Origin: Palleronia sp. LCG004
GTDB taxonomy: Bacteria > Pseudomonadota > Alphaproteobacteria > Rhodobacterales > Rhodobacteraceae
Assembly (NCBI RefSeq): GCF_032931615.1
Contig: NZ_CP136759.1
Location: 1,178,001-1,242,000, forward strand
Direction: 5' to 3'
DNA: 64,000 nt
Below the pieces are notes generated by a model, which was not told the DNA's origin, did not search any database, and was given only the letters and a program-made list of their open reading frames with translations. Position 1 is the first letter of the stretch, and the number at the start of each line of letters is the position of its first letter. The position numbers were made by a program, and so were the translations under genes. Positions 34,663 to 43,402 of the stretch are shown piece by piece.

Positions 34663-36170
34663 CAGGCGGCCCTTTCCGGTTTGTCGTCGACGCCGACCGC
34701 GCGACGCAGGATCGCGTCTTCACTGATCTCGTCGCCTTCCAGAATTCCCGCAAGGCGACCCTCGCGCATTACCAGTACGCGATCCGACAACCCGATGACC
34801 TCCTGCATTTCCGACGAGATCATGATGATTGCATGGCCCTCTCCCGCGAGACGACGCAGGAAGGCATAGATCTGCTGCTTGGTGCCGATATCGATCCCGC
34901 GCGTGGGCTCGTCGACGATGAGGATCCTTGGCTCTGATTGCATGACCTTCGCGAGCAGCAGTTTCTGCTGATTTCCACCCGAAAGGTTCCCGACCGCCAT
35001 CTCCCTCCGGCCTGCACGGATGTCGAACTCCTCGATCGCACGGTCGAGCGCCCGCTCTTCCGCCTGCCGATCGACGAGGAAGCCACCGAACCGCTCAAGC
35101 GCCTGCAGCGTCAGGTTCTCTCGCAGACCCTTGTCGAGCAGCAAGCCGCGCAGCTTGCGATCCTCGGTGAGATAGCAGATCCCATGTGCCAGGGCATCGG
35201 CCGGCCGATTGATGCGGACCTCTCTTCCCTCAATCTCGATGCGCCGCGCGGTGGCCATCCGAAGCCCGCAGAACCCCTCCATCGTCTCTGTTCGCCCCGC
35301 GCCGATAAGACCCGCGACCCCGAGGATCTCGCCCCGCCGCAGATCGAACGAGACGTCCCGCGCGTGGCCCGGCACGTCGAGGCCCTCGACCCGCAACATG
35401 ACCTCGCCCGGACTGTCACCCGCCGGCGGATAGAGGTCCGACACGTCGCGCCCGACCATGGCCGTCGCCATCCCGTCGGCATCGATCTCGGTGACCGGAC
35501 CGCTATGAACGACCGAACCGTCCCGCAGGATCGTCACGCGATCCGCGATCTCCTTCACCTCGCCCAACTTGTGGGAGGTGAAGAGGATCGCGGCCCCTGC
35601 CTCGCGCAGCGCACCCACACGCTCGAAAAGCGTCTTGACCTCGGTCCCGGTCAGCACGGCCGTCGGCTCGTCCATGATCAGCACGCGTGCATGACGGCTG
35701 AGCGCCTTCGCGATCTCGACCATCTGCTTGTCGGAATTGGACAATCCGGAAACCCGCATTCCCGGATCGACGTCGCATTTTACCCGCGAGAGGTAATCCG
35801 CCGTGCGCCTGCGCATCTCTGCACGGTCAAGCAGGAACCGGCCCGAAATCTCGCGCCCGAGGAAGATGTTCTGCTCGACGGTCAGCTGCTCGGCCAGGTT
35901 GAACTCCTGGTGGATCATCACGATCCCGGCCGTCTCGCCGTCATGGAGAGACGAGAACCGCACCTCCTCACTATCGAGCAGGATGCGTCCCGAACTTGCC
36001 GGCTGGTAGCCCGCGAGGATCTTCATCGTCGTCGACTTGCCCGCCCCGTTCTCTCCGATGAGGGCCAGGACCTCACCCGATCTGAGCTCGAGGTCCACGC
36101 CGTGCAGCACCTCGATCGGACCGAAGCGCTTGCTGACCCGCTCGAGCGACAGGACGGGCGCGTCGCTCAT
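34662..36170 (-). CDS. sugar ABC transporter ATP-binding protein (RbsA type, two ATPase domains)
   Basis: A 502-residue double ATPase. The first domain has Walker A GENGAGKST, signature LSNSDKQMVEIAKAL and Walker B VLIMDEPTAVL. The second has a degenerate Walker A (GLIGAGRTE), signature LSGGNQQKLLLAKVM and Walker B ILIVDEPTRGI. This asymmetry is normal for the RbsA/MglA class. The frame runs upstream to 36764; the real start is MSDAPVLSLERVSKRFG at 36170, which overlaps the end of the oxidoreductase gene by 4 bp. Confidence 0.95.
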   Translation of the reverse strand: MSDAPVLSLERVSKRFGPIEVLHGVDLELRSGEVLALIGENGAGKSTTMKILAGYQPASSGRILLDSEEVRFSSLHDGETAGIVMIHQEFNLAEQLTVEQNIFLGREISGRFLLDRAEMRRRTADYLSRVKCDVDPGMRVSGLSNSDKQMVEIAKALSRHARVLIMDEPTAVLTGTEVKTLFERVGALREAGAAILFTSHKLGEVKEIADRVTILRDGSVVHSGPVTEIDADGMATAMVGRDVSDLYPPAGDSPGEVMLRVEGLDVPGHARDVSFDLRRGEILGVAGLIGAGRTETMEGFCGLRMATARRIEIEGREVRINRPADALAHGICYLTEDRKLRGLLLDKGLRENLTLQALERFGGFLVDRQAEERALDRAIEEFDIRAGRREMAVGNLSGGNQQKLLLAKVMQSEPRILIVDEPTRGIDIGTKQQIYAFLRRLAGEGHAIIMISSEMQEVIGLSDRVLVMREGRLAGILEGDEISEDAILRRAVGVDDKPERAA

Positions 36171-37309
36171 ATGCGAGTCCAGGCCGAATTCTTGCCGGAC
36201 GAACTGACGCAGGCGCGGATGAAGGCCATTCCCTCCATCCCGGCCGCGATGCCCGGCAGACGGCCCATCACGCTCTCGCGCGGCTCGCCGCCCTGCACGG
36301 CCCTGATCGCCTCGGCCGCCTCGCCGTAGAGATTGGCGAACGCCTCGAGATACCCTTCGGGGTGTCCCGGCGGGATACGGCTCATGGCATTCGCGGCTTC
36401 GCTCGCCCCCGGGCCCATCCGGGTCAGGCGATGCGTCGGCTCGCCATGCAGGGTGAACCACATCTCGTTCGGAATCTCCTGGCACCAATCGATCGCGCCC
36501 CGCTCGCCGATGACGCGCAGGCGCAGGCCGTTCTCGTGCCCGGGGGCCACCTGACTGCACCAGAGCATGCCGCGCGCACCTCCCTCGTAGCGGAGCAGGA
36601 TATGCGCATTGTCGTCGAGCTTGCGACCCGCACCGAAACTTTGCAGATCGGCGGCGAGCTCCTCTCCCCTCAACCCCGTGACGAAGGAGCCGAGGTTGTA
36701 GGCATGGGTGCCGATATCGCCGATCGCACCGCCCGCGCCCGAGCGTTCGGGATCGGTGCGCCATTCGGCCTGCTTGACGCCCGCGGTCTCGACCGCATCG
36801 GTCATCCAGTCCTGCGGGTATTCAAGCTGCACGATGCGCACTTTGCCGATGCGGCCGTTCTCGATCATCTCCCGCGCCTGCCGGACCATCGGATAGCCCG
36901 TGTAGTTGTGCGTCAGCACGAACAGTGCGTCACTGGCACCGACGGCCCGCTCCATCGCTTCGGCATCTTCGAAGGTGGCGGTCAGCGGCTTGTCGCAGAT
37001 TACGTGGATTCCACGGTCGAGAAACGCCTTCGCGGCCGCGAAATGCATGTGGTTCGGCGTCACGATGCTGACCGCCTCGATCCCGTCGTCGCGGTTGGCC
37101 TCGGCCTCGGCCATCTCCGCGAAACTGCCATAGGCCCGCTCTGGGTCGAGCCCGAGTTCCTCGGCGCTCGCCCGCGACTTTTCGGGCGTGGAGCTGAGAG
37201 CACCCGCCACGAGATCGAACCGACCGTCGATCCGGCTTGCGATCCGGTGAACCTCGCCGATGAAGGCCCCCGACCCGCCCCCGACCATGCCCAGCCTGAT
37301 ACGTGCCAT
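36167..37309 (-). CDS. Gfo/Idh/MocA family sugar oxidoreductase
   Basis: A 380-residue NAD(P)-dependent sugar dehydrogenase. The Rossmann start is LGMVGGGSGAFIGEVHRIAS, the catalytic Lys is in VICDKPLTAT, and the substrate domain has GAGGAIGDIGTHAYNLGSF. Related enzymes oxidise sugars, glycosides or inositols. It overlaps its neighbours on both sides (ATPase 4 bp; isomerase 1 bp), so it belongs to the transporter operon and probably acts on the imported sugar. Confidence 0.92.
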   Translation of the reverse strand: MARIRLGMVGGGSGAFIGEVHRIASRIDGRFDLVAGALSSTPEKSRASAEELGLDPERAYGSFAEMAEAEANRDDGIEAVSIVTPNHMHFAAAKAFLDRGIHVICDKPLTATFEDAEAMERAVGASDALFVLTHNYTGYPMVRQAREMIENGRIGKVRIVQLEYPQDWMTDAVETAGVKQAEWRTDPERSGAGGAIGDIGTHAYNLGSFVTGLRGEELAADLQSFGAGRKLDDNAHILLRYEGGARGMLWCSQVAPGHENGLRLRVIGERGAIDWCQEIPNEMWFTLHGEPTHRLTRMGPGASEAANAMSRIPPGHPEGYLEAFANLYGEAAEAIRAVQGGEPRESVMGRLPGIAAGMEGMAFIRACVSSSGKNSAWTRI

Positions 37310-38364
37310 CAGCCGATCCCCAGAAGCTTGCGGTTCATGGCGTCGTCATCGCCGCCGCCCGCGAAATCGTCGAAGGCATGAGGCGTCACGCGGATGATGT
37401 GGTCCTTGACGAATTGCGCACCCTCGCGTGCGCCGTCCTCGGGATGCTTGAGTGCGCATTCCCATTCGACCACGGCCCAGCCGTCGAAATCATGCGCCGC
37501 AAGCTTCGAGAAGATCGCGCCGAAATCGACTTGTCCGTCACCTGGGCTGCGGAAGCGGCCGGCGCGGTTCACCCAGGGCTGGAAGCCGCCGTAAACGCCT
37601 TGGCGACCCGTCGGCCGGAACTCGGCATCCTTGACGTGGAACATGCGGATTCGTTCGGCATAGATGTCTATGTTTTCCAGATAATCGAGACATTGCAGCA
37701 CGTAATGGCTCGGATCGTAGAGCATGTTGCAGCGCGGATGCCCGTTCAGCCGCTCCAGGAACATCTCGAAGGTCACGCCGTCATGCAGATCCTCCATCGG
37801 GTGGATTTCGTAGCAGACATCGACGCCGTTCTCCTCGGCATGGTCGAGGATCGGCCGCCAGCGGCGCGCTAGCTCATCGAAAGCCGTATCGACCAGACCC
37901 TGCGGGCGCTGCGGGAACGGATAGATGAAGGGCCAGGCGAGCCCCCCGGAAAACGTCGCATGCTGCCCGATCCCGAGATGCCGCGACGCGGTGATCGCCG
38001 CCTTCACCTGCTTGACCGCCCAGTCCTGCCGCGCCTGCGGCCTGCCGGCGAATTCTGAGGGCGCGAAACCCGCGACCCAGTCGTCATAGGCCGGGTGGAC
38101 AGCCACGAGCTGTCCGAGCACATGGGTCGAAAGCTCGGTGACCTCTACGCCGTTCTGCCGGGCCGTGCCGGTCCACTCGTCGCGATAGCTCTCGGAGGTT
38201 GCGAGTTTCTCGAGGTCCACGAGCCGTGCGTCCCAGACTGGAACCTGCACGCCCGCATACCCGCATTCGGCCGCCCAGCGGGTGATCGCGTCCCAGCTGT
38301 CGAACGGCGCTTCGTCGCCCGCGAATTGCGCGAGGAATAGGCCAGGGCCCTTCATCGTCTTCAT
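37309..38364 (-). CDS. sugar phosphate isomerase/epimerase (xylose-isomerase-like TIM barrel)
   Basis: A 351-residue AP_endonuc_2-type barrel with metal-binding acidic/His positions (CYEIHPMEDL, LYDPSHYVLQ, FHVKDAEF, WAVVEWECALKHPEDG). Family members isomerise or epimerise sugars, keto-inositols or 3-keto-glycosides. It is the first gene of the operon, so it probably works on the oxidised product of the adjacent dehydrogenase. There is no signal peptide. Confidence 0.9.
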   Translation of the reverse strand: MKTMKGPGLFLAQFAGDEAPFDSWDAITRWAAECGYAGVQVPVWDARLVDLEKLATSESYRDEWTGTARQNGVEVTELSTHVLGQLVAVHPAYDDWVAGFAPSEFAGRPQARQDWAVKQVKAAITASRHLGIGQHATFSGGLAWPFIYPFPQRPQGLVDTAFDELARRWRPILDHAEENGVDVCYEIHPMEDLHDGVTFEMFLERLNGHPRCNMLYDPSHYVLQCLDYLENIDIYAERIRMFHVKDAEFRPTGRQGVYGGFQPWVNRAGRFRSPGDGQVDFGAIFSKLAAHDFDGWAVVEWECALKHPEDGAREGAQFVKDHIIRVTPHAFDDFAGGGDDDAMNRKLLGIG

Positions 38365-38445
38365 GGTGTCCTCCCTTGGCCGGCATCCTACCAGATGGTC
38401 GTTGCACCGGCTCTACGGTTGGAAGGACAGCAGACGGCGGTGCGT

Positions 38446-38472
38446 CTGACAAGGTAAAAGACCGTTTGTCAG
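38446..38472. promoter_or_regulatory. dyad upstream of the sugar operon
   Basis: CTGACAA (38446-38452) and TTGTCAG (38466-38472) are perfect 7-bp inverted arms 13 bp apart, 82-108 bp upstream of the isomerase start. On the minus strand the distal arm reads CTGACA, similar to a -35 box. A repressor operator for the sugar operon is likely, but the operon carries no regulator of its own. Confidence 0.45.
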
Positions 38473-38569
38473 CAGATCGCAACGGCAGGGATCCCGCGCT
38501 TCGTCACCCATTGAGCGGTAAAGTCGAGGCCGAGCGCCAGCGTGATCGATGCCGGTACGGCCCCCTCGC

Positions 38570-39031
38570 TCAGAGCGGCAGTTCGGTCGTGTATTTCAGT
38601 TCCTCCATCGAGAGGAGTGCCGTCACGTTGTGGATCTTCACCTCGGAGATCAGCGCCTGATAAAAGTTGTCATAGGCGCGGGCATTGGCGACGCGAACCT
38701 TGAGGATGTAGTCGATATCGCCTGCGAGCCTGTGTGCCTCCAGCACCTCGGGCCGGGCGCGCAGCGTGTGCAGGAACCTCGTTTGCCAATCCGCGTCGTG
38801 TTCGGACGTACGGATCAGCACGAAGAAGCAGGCCTCCAGACCCAGCGCCTCGGGGTCGAGCAGCACGGTCTGCTGGCCGATCACCCCCGCCTCGCGCAGC
38901 TTGCGCATCCGGTTCCAGACGGGCGTCTTGGACGAGCCGACCTCCCGCGCGATCTCGTCGAGCGACCTGCTCGCATCGCGCTGCACGGCAACGAGGATCT
39001 TCCGATCGAGCGCATCCAGCCGGACTTCCAT
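38570..39031 (-). CDS. Lrp/AsnC family transcriptional regulator
   Basis: A 153-residue regulator with an N-terminal helix-turn-helix (SLDEIAREVGSSKTPVWNRM) and a C-terminal RAM ligand domain (LEAHRLAGDIDYILKVRVAN). The frame allows an upstream start at 39067, but MEVRLDALDRKILVAVQRDA at 39031 is the family start. It is divergent from cysG (139 bp apart), whose operon it probably controls; the dyad at 39049-39067 fits an operator. It is also 205 bp upstream of the sugar operon on the same strand. Confidence 0.92.
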   Translation of the reverse strand: MEVRLDALDRKILVAVQRDASRSLDEIAREVGSSKTPVWNRMRKLREAGVIGQQTVLLDPEALGLEACFFVLIRTSEHDADWQTRFLHTLRARPEVLEAHRLAGDIDYILKVRVANARAYDNFYQALISEVKIHNVTALLSMEELKYTTELPL

Positions 39032-39048
39032 TCGCGTTCTCCTGTCTC

Positions 39049-39067
39049 GTGGAAAACGAAATTCCAC
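39049..39067. promoter_or_regulatory. probable Lrp-type operator in the lrp-cysG intergenic region
   Basis: GTGGAA-AACGAAA-TTCCAC is a perfect 6-bp dyad with an A-rich spacer, 18 bp before the regulator start. Lrp-family sites are often AT-centred dyads of about 15 bp, so autoregulation and control of the divergent cysG operon are plausible. Confidence 0.5.
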
Positions 39068-39170
39068 TTAGGCCTACAGATGGGACATACGTTCCTTATA
39101 TCCGCGACCCCCTGCATGGAAGAGGAATTTTGTTCTACTTTGAGCCTCAGGAAACCGAGGGCCGCATTCG

Positions 39171-40577
39171 ATGAAGCATTTTCCGATCTTCCTTGCCGTC
39201 GAGGGACGACGCATCGTTCTCGCAGGTGGTGGCGACGCCGCGCTGTCGAAGCTGAGGCTGCTGCTCAAGACCGAAGCCCGGCTTACAGTCTTTGCCGCGG
39301 ATCCCGCCCCCGAGATCGTCGACTGGGCCGCCGATGGCCGCCTGACACTTCTGCGCCGCAAGATGGAGCCCGGAGATACCCTCTGCGCCAAGATGTTCTA
39401 CGCCGCGAGCGAGGATGCCGAAGAGGACGCCCGCACGGCCGCGATCGCGCATGCCGACGGGGCTCTCGTCAATATCGTCGACAATCTCGAGGACAGCGCC
39501 TTCATCACTCCCGCCATCGTCGACCGCGATCCGGTCACGGTCGCCATCGGCACGGAAGGCGCGGCCCCAGTTCTCGCCCGCAGCATCAAACGCGATCTCG
39601 AAGAGCGACTGCCGCCCGCGCTCGGCACACTTGCGCGGATCGGCAAGACGTTCCGCAAGGCCGCCGATGCCCTGCCCTTCGGCCGTGCGCGGCGCGACTT
39701 CTGGTCCGATTACTACGGCGGTGCCGGAGCCGCTGCACTGTCCCGTGGCGGAGAGGCGGCGGTACGCCCCGCACTCAGCAACCTTCTCGCGGCGCATCTG
39801 TCGACCAGCCCGCGCGAGGGTCATGTCCATTTCGTGGGTGCCGGGCCGGGCGATCCCGAGCTTCTGACGCTGAAGGCCCGGAATGCGCTGCACGAGGCCG
39901 ACGTGGTGATCCATGACCGCCTGATCTCGCCCGAGATCCTCGAGCTGGCACGGCGCGAGGCGATCCTTGTCGAAGCGGGCAAGGAAGGCTTCGGCCCCTC
40001 GATGCCTCAGGAGCGGATCAACGAGCTGATCGTCGAACATGCTCAGAACGGCGCGCAGGTCGTCCGACTCAAGTCCGGGGACCCGACCGTCTTCGGCCGG
40101 CTGGACGAGGAGATCGAGGCGATGGACAGCGCCGGTATCGGCTACACGATCGTGCCGGGAATCACGGCGGCCTCGGCGGCCGTGGCCGGCATCGGCCAGA
40201 GCTTCACCCGGCGCGGGCGCAACGGATCGGTGCGGTTCCTGACCGGCCACGACATGAAAGGCTTTGCCGAGCAGGACTGGGCGCAACTTGCCCGGCCGGG
40301 CGAAGTCGCTGCGATCTACATGGGCAAGCGCGCGGCGCGGTTCATACAAGGCCGGCTGATGATGCATGGCGCGGACCCCGCGACGCCCGTCACGATCGTC
40401 GAGAATGCGGGACGTCCCGATGCGCGCGTTCTCGCGACGACGATCTCGCAGCTTGAACCCGCTCTGAGCGAGGCCGGGCTGACCGGTCCCGCAATCCTTA
40501 TGCTGGGCCTCGCCCCGCGCGCCGCCGAGAACGCGGCCAAGACCATCGACATTCCCGTTCAGGAGGCCGCGCTATGA
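39171..40577 (+). CDS. cysG: siroheme synthase CysG (trifunctional)
   Basis: A 468-residue protein making siroheme from uroporphyrinogen III. Residues 1-200 form the precorrin-2 dehydrogenase/ferrochelatase module (FPIFLAVEGRRIVLAGGGDA). Residues 210-460 form the SUMT methyltransferase (VHFVGAGPGDPELLTLKARN; VVRLKSGDPTVFGR; ENAGRPDARV). Siroheme is the cofactor of the sulfite reductase encoded downstream. Its stop overlaps the DUF2849 start (ATGA at 40574), so it begins a coupled operon. Confidence 0.95.
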   Translation: MKHFPIFLAVEGRRIVLAGGGDAALSKLRLLLKTEARLTVFAADPAPEIVDWAADGRLTLLRRKMEPGDTLCAKMFYAASEDAEEDARTAAIAHADGALVNIVDNLEDSAFITPAIVDRDPVTVAIGTEGAAPVLARSIKRDLEERLPPALGTLARIGKTFRKAADALPFGRARRDFWSDYYGGAGAAALSRGGEAAVRPALSNLLAAHLSTSPREGHVHFVGAGPGDPELLTLKARNALHEADVVIHDRLISPEILELARREAILVEAGKEGFGPSMPQERINELIVEHAQNGAQVVRLKSGDPTVFGRLDEEIEAMDSAGIGYTIVPGITAASAAVAGIGQSFTRRGRNGSVRFLTGHDMKGFAEQDWAQLARPGEVAAIYMGKRAARFIQGRLMMHGADPATPVTIVENAGRPDARVLATTISQLEPALSEAGLTGPAILMLGLAPRAAENAAKTIDIPVQEAAL

Positions 40578-40873
40578 GCCGCGCATTCACCCCAAAGGTC
40601 GTCACGGCCAATGACCTTCTTCTCGGCGATGCCATCTGGCTCACCGATGAGGACGAATGGACCCGCGATCTCGCACGGGCCGAACTCATCGAGGACGAGG
40701 CGCATGCGCAGCTCCGACTGCTCCATGCCCAAGGCCAGCCCGATATCGCGGTGGGCCCCTATCTGGCGGATGCGAAGGCAGGAGCGAAAGGGGCCGAACC
40801 CGTGCATTTCCGCGAGGCGTTCCGCACACGCGGCCCGTCGAACTACGCCCACGGCAAGCAGGAAGAGGTCTGA
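40574..40873 (+). CDS. DUF2849 protein of the sulfur operon
   Basis: A 99-residue soluble protein: VVTANDLLLGDAIWLTDEDE opens the domain, and VHFREAFRTRGPSNY closes it. DUF2849 proteins sit between cysG and the sulfite reductase in many Rhodobacterales; the function is unknown, with a role in siroheme delivery or sulfite reductase assembly possible. It is coupled to cysG by ATGA and precedes cysI by 68 bp. Confidence 0.88.
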   Translation: MSRAFTPKVVTANDLLLGDAIWLTDEDEWTRDLARAELIEDEAHAQLRLLHAQGQPDIAVGPYLADAKAGAKGAEPVHFREAFRTRGPSNYAHGKQEEV

Positions 40874-40941
40874 GCGGAGGCAGGAAATCGCCCCGCCCCT
40901 TTGACCAGAAGATTGTGCAAGGCCCGACAGGAGCACCCAGC

Positions 40942-42609
40942 ATGTACAAGTACAACGACTTCGACGAGGCCTTCGTGCGCGAGCGGGTCGAACAATTCCG
41001 CGGCCAGGTCGAACGTCGCATAGACGGCTCGCTTACCGAGGACGAGTTCAAGCCGCTGCGCTTGATGAACGGCCTCTACCTGCAGCTTCACGCCTACATG
41101 CTGCGCATCGCGATTCCCTACGGCACGCTTTCAGGCCGCCAGATGCGTCAGCTCGGGATGATCGCCGACAGATGGGATCGCGGCTACGGTCACTTCACGA
41201 CGCGACAGAACATCCAGTTCAACTGGCCCAGGCTCCGCGACGTCCCCGAGATCCTGTCGGCCCTCGCCGATGTCGAGATGCACGCGATCCAGACGAGCGG
41301 CAACACGATCCGCAACGTGACCGCCGATCATTTCGCAGGCGCCTCGGCCGACGAGATCGCGGATCCCCGCCCCTATGCCGAGCTTCTGCGTCAATGGTCC
41401 ACCGATCACCCCGAATTCCAGTTCCTGCCGCGCAAGTTCAAGATCGCCGTGACGGGTGCTGCGCATGACCGGGCCGTCATCCGCGCGCACGATATCGGCC
41501 TGCAGATTGTCGAACGCGACGGGGCGACGGGCTTCCGCGTCCTCGTGGGCGGCGGACTTGGCCGGACACCGATGATCGGCAAGGTGATCCGGGAATTCCT
41601 CCCTGCCGAGGACCTCCTGCCCTATACCGAGGCGATCGTCTCCGTCTGGAACCTGCTCGGACGGCGCGACAACAAATTCAAGGCGCGCATCAAGATCACC
41701 GTCCACGAGACCGGCATCGACGAGATAGCCCGGATGGTCGAAGACCGCTTCGCCGAGATCCGCCCTCAATTCGGCGGTGTCGACCAGCAAGTGCTGGGCG
41801 AGATCCAGGCTCAGTTCGCACCGCCGGGTTTCGCCGCGAAACCTCTCGACGCGTATGAGACCGCTTATGCCGAGGATCCCGTCTTCCGTGCCTGGATCGA
41901 CACGAACGTCGCGCCGCACAGGCGCGACGATCATGCAATCGTCTCGATCTCGCTGAAAAAGCACGGGGCCACCCCTGGCGACGCGACAAGCGCGCAGATG
42001 GCGACGATGGCCGATCTCGCCGAACGGCACGCCTATGACGAGCTTCGGATCAGCCACGAGCAGAACGTTATCCTGCCGCATGTCGCCCGCGCCGACCTTC
42101 CGGCGGTACATGCGGCGCTGAAGGAGGCGGGCCTCGCAACCGCCAATATCGGTCTCGTCTCGGACATCATCGCCTGCCCCGGCATGGATTACTGCGCACT
42201 CGCCACCGCAAGGTCGATCCCCGTCGCGCAGCAGATCGCGACGCGCTTCGAGGAACTGAAGCTCGAACGCGATATCGGACCGCTCAAGATCAAGATCTCC
42301 GGCTGCATCAATGCCTGCGGGCATCACCATGTCGGCCATATCGGGATTCTGGGTCTCGACCGGGCGGGCGTCGAGAACTATCAGATCACGCTCGGCGGCG
42401 ACGGGACGGAGGATGCGGTGATCGGCACGCGCACCGGTCCGGGCTTCGCCTATGACGAGATCGTTCCAGCGATCGAACGGATCGTCGATGCCTATCTCTC
42501 CGCGCGCGAGGACCCGTCGGAGACCTTCCTCGAAACCTACAGGCGGATCGGTATGGAGCCGTTCAAGGCCGCGCTCTATCCGGAGAAAGCCAGAGCCCAT
42601 GCCGCTTGA
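40942..42609 (+). CDS. cysI: assimilatory sulfite reductase (nitrite/sulfite reductase hemoprotein, CysI-type)
   Basis: A 555-residue siroheme/4Fe-4S enzyme reducing sulfite to sulfide. The cluster cysteines are in CPGMDYCALATAR and KISGCINACGHHHVG. The siroheme-binding stretch GHFTTRQNIQFNW and the repeat arrangement of the family are present. Nitrite reductases share this fold; the operon with cysG and cysH settles it as sulfite. The frame is open upstream to 40657, but MYKYNDFDEAFVRERVEQFR at 40942 is the family start. It overlaps the cysH start by 11 bp. Confidence 0.93.
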   Translation: MYKYNDFDEAFVRERVEQFRGQVERRIDGSLTEDEFKPLRLMNGLYLQLHAYMLRIAIPYGTLSGRQMRQLGMIADRWDRGYGHFTTRQNIQFNWPRLRDVPEILSALADVEMHAIQTSGNTIRNVTADHFAGASADEIADPRPYAELLRQWSTDHPEFQFLPRKFKIAVTGAAHDRAVIRAHDIGLQIVERDGATGFRVLVGGGLGRTPMIGKVIREFLPAEDLLPYTEAIVSVWNLLGRRDNKFKARIKITVHETGIDEIARMVEDRFAEIRPQFGGVDQQVLGEIQAQFAPPGFAAKPLDAYETAYAEDPVFRAWIDTNVAPHRRDDHAIVSISLKKHGATPGDATSAQMATMADLAERHAYDELRISHEQNVILPHVARADLPAVHAALKEAGLATANIGLVSDIIACPGMDYCALATARSIPVAQQIATRFEELKLERDIGPLKIKISGCINACGHHHVGHIGILGLDRAGVENYQITLGGDGTEDAVIGTRTGPGFAYDEIVPAIERIVDAYLSAREDPSETFLETYRRIGMEPFKAALYPEKARAHAA

Positions 42610-43336
42610 AGCCCCGCTCGATCCCGTGGCGCTGCGCGTGGCAGAACTCAACACGCGCCTCGCCAATCACGGTGCGATGGCCGTGCTGCGTCATGCGATG
42701 TCCGATGCCCAGGTCGGACGCATCGCGCTCGTCTCGTCCTTCGGGGCCGAGTCGGTGGTCCTGCTGCACATGGCCGCGACGATCGATCGGCATGTACCGG
42801 TGATCTTTCTAGATACGGAAATGCTCTTTCACGAAACGATCCAGTATCAGGAAATGCTGGCCGAGCAACTGGGCCTGAGCGATCTGCGCAGGATCCGGCC
42901 CGACAGGGCAGAAACGGCACGGCGCGATCTGCAAGGTACGCTTCACCGGTCGGAACCCGATGCCTGCTGCACGCTGCGCAAAAGCGAACCGCTGGATCGT
43001 GCGCTCGGGACGTTCGACGCCTGGATCACTGGGCGCAAGCGGTTCCAGGGCGGCGCGCGTACCGGTCTCGACTTCTTCGAGGCTGGCGACGACGGACGGA
43101 TCAAGGTCAACCCGCTCGCACACTGGACCCGCGACGACATCGCCGACTACATGCTCAACAACCGCCTTCCGCGACACCCGCTCGTCCGGCACGGCTATCG
43201 CTCGATCGGGTGCGCGCCCTGCACCTCTCGCGTGAGGGATGGCGAGGACGAGCGCGCGGGCCGTTGGCGCGGGCAGGACAAGGTCGAATGCGGCATTCAT
43301 TTCAAGGATGGCAAGATGGTGCGCACGACTGGCTGA
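42599..43336 (+). CDS. cysH: phosphoadenylyl/adenylyl-sulfate reductase CysH
   Basis: A 245-residue PP-loop enzyme reducing APS or PAPS to sulfite. The start is MPLEAPLDPVALRVAELN, 11 bp inside the cysI end. The phosphate loop is VSSFGAESVVLLHM; TGRKRFQGGAR follows. Two cysteine pairs, in DACCTLRK and GCAPCTSR, are the 4Fe-4S ligands of the APS-reductase type, so APS is the more likely substrate. It feeds sulfite to the upstream gene product. Confidence 0.94.
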   Translation: MPLEAPLDPVALRVAELNTRLANHGAMAVLRHAMSDAQVGRIALVSSFGAESVVLLHMAATIDRHVPVIFLDTEMLFHETIQYQEMLAEQLGLSDLRRIRPDRAETARRDLQGTLHRSEPDACCTLRKSEPLDRALGTFDAWITGRKRFQGGARTGLDFFEAGDDGRIKVNPLAHWTRDDIADYMLNNRLPRHPLVRHGYRSIGCAPCTSRVRDGEDERAGRWRGQDKVECGIHFKDGKMVRTTG

Positions 43337-43366
43337 GCGCGTGCGTTTCGAGTATTTCTGCACAGG

Positions 43367-43387
43367 CGAAGACCTCACATGTCTTCG
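43367..43387 (+). terminator. intercistronic hairpin between cysH and DUF934
   Basis: CGAAGAC (43367-43373) and GTCTTCG (43381-43387) form a 7-bp stem with a 7-nt loop, just upstream of the AAGGAG ribosome binding site of the next gene. There is no T-run; it may lower expression of, or stabilise the message for, the downstream genes rather than fully terminate. Confidence 0.4.
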
Positions 43388-43402
43388 TGAAAGGAGAAAG
43401 TG

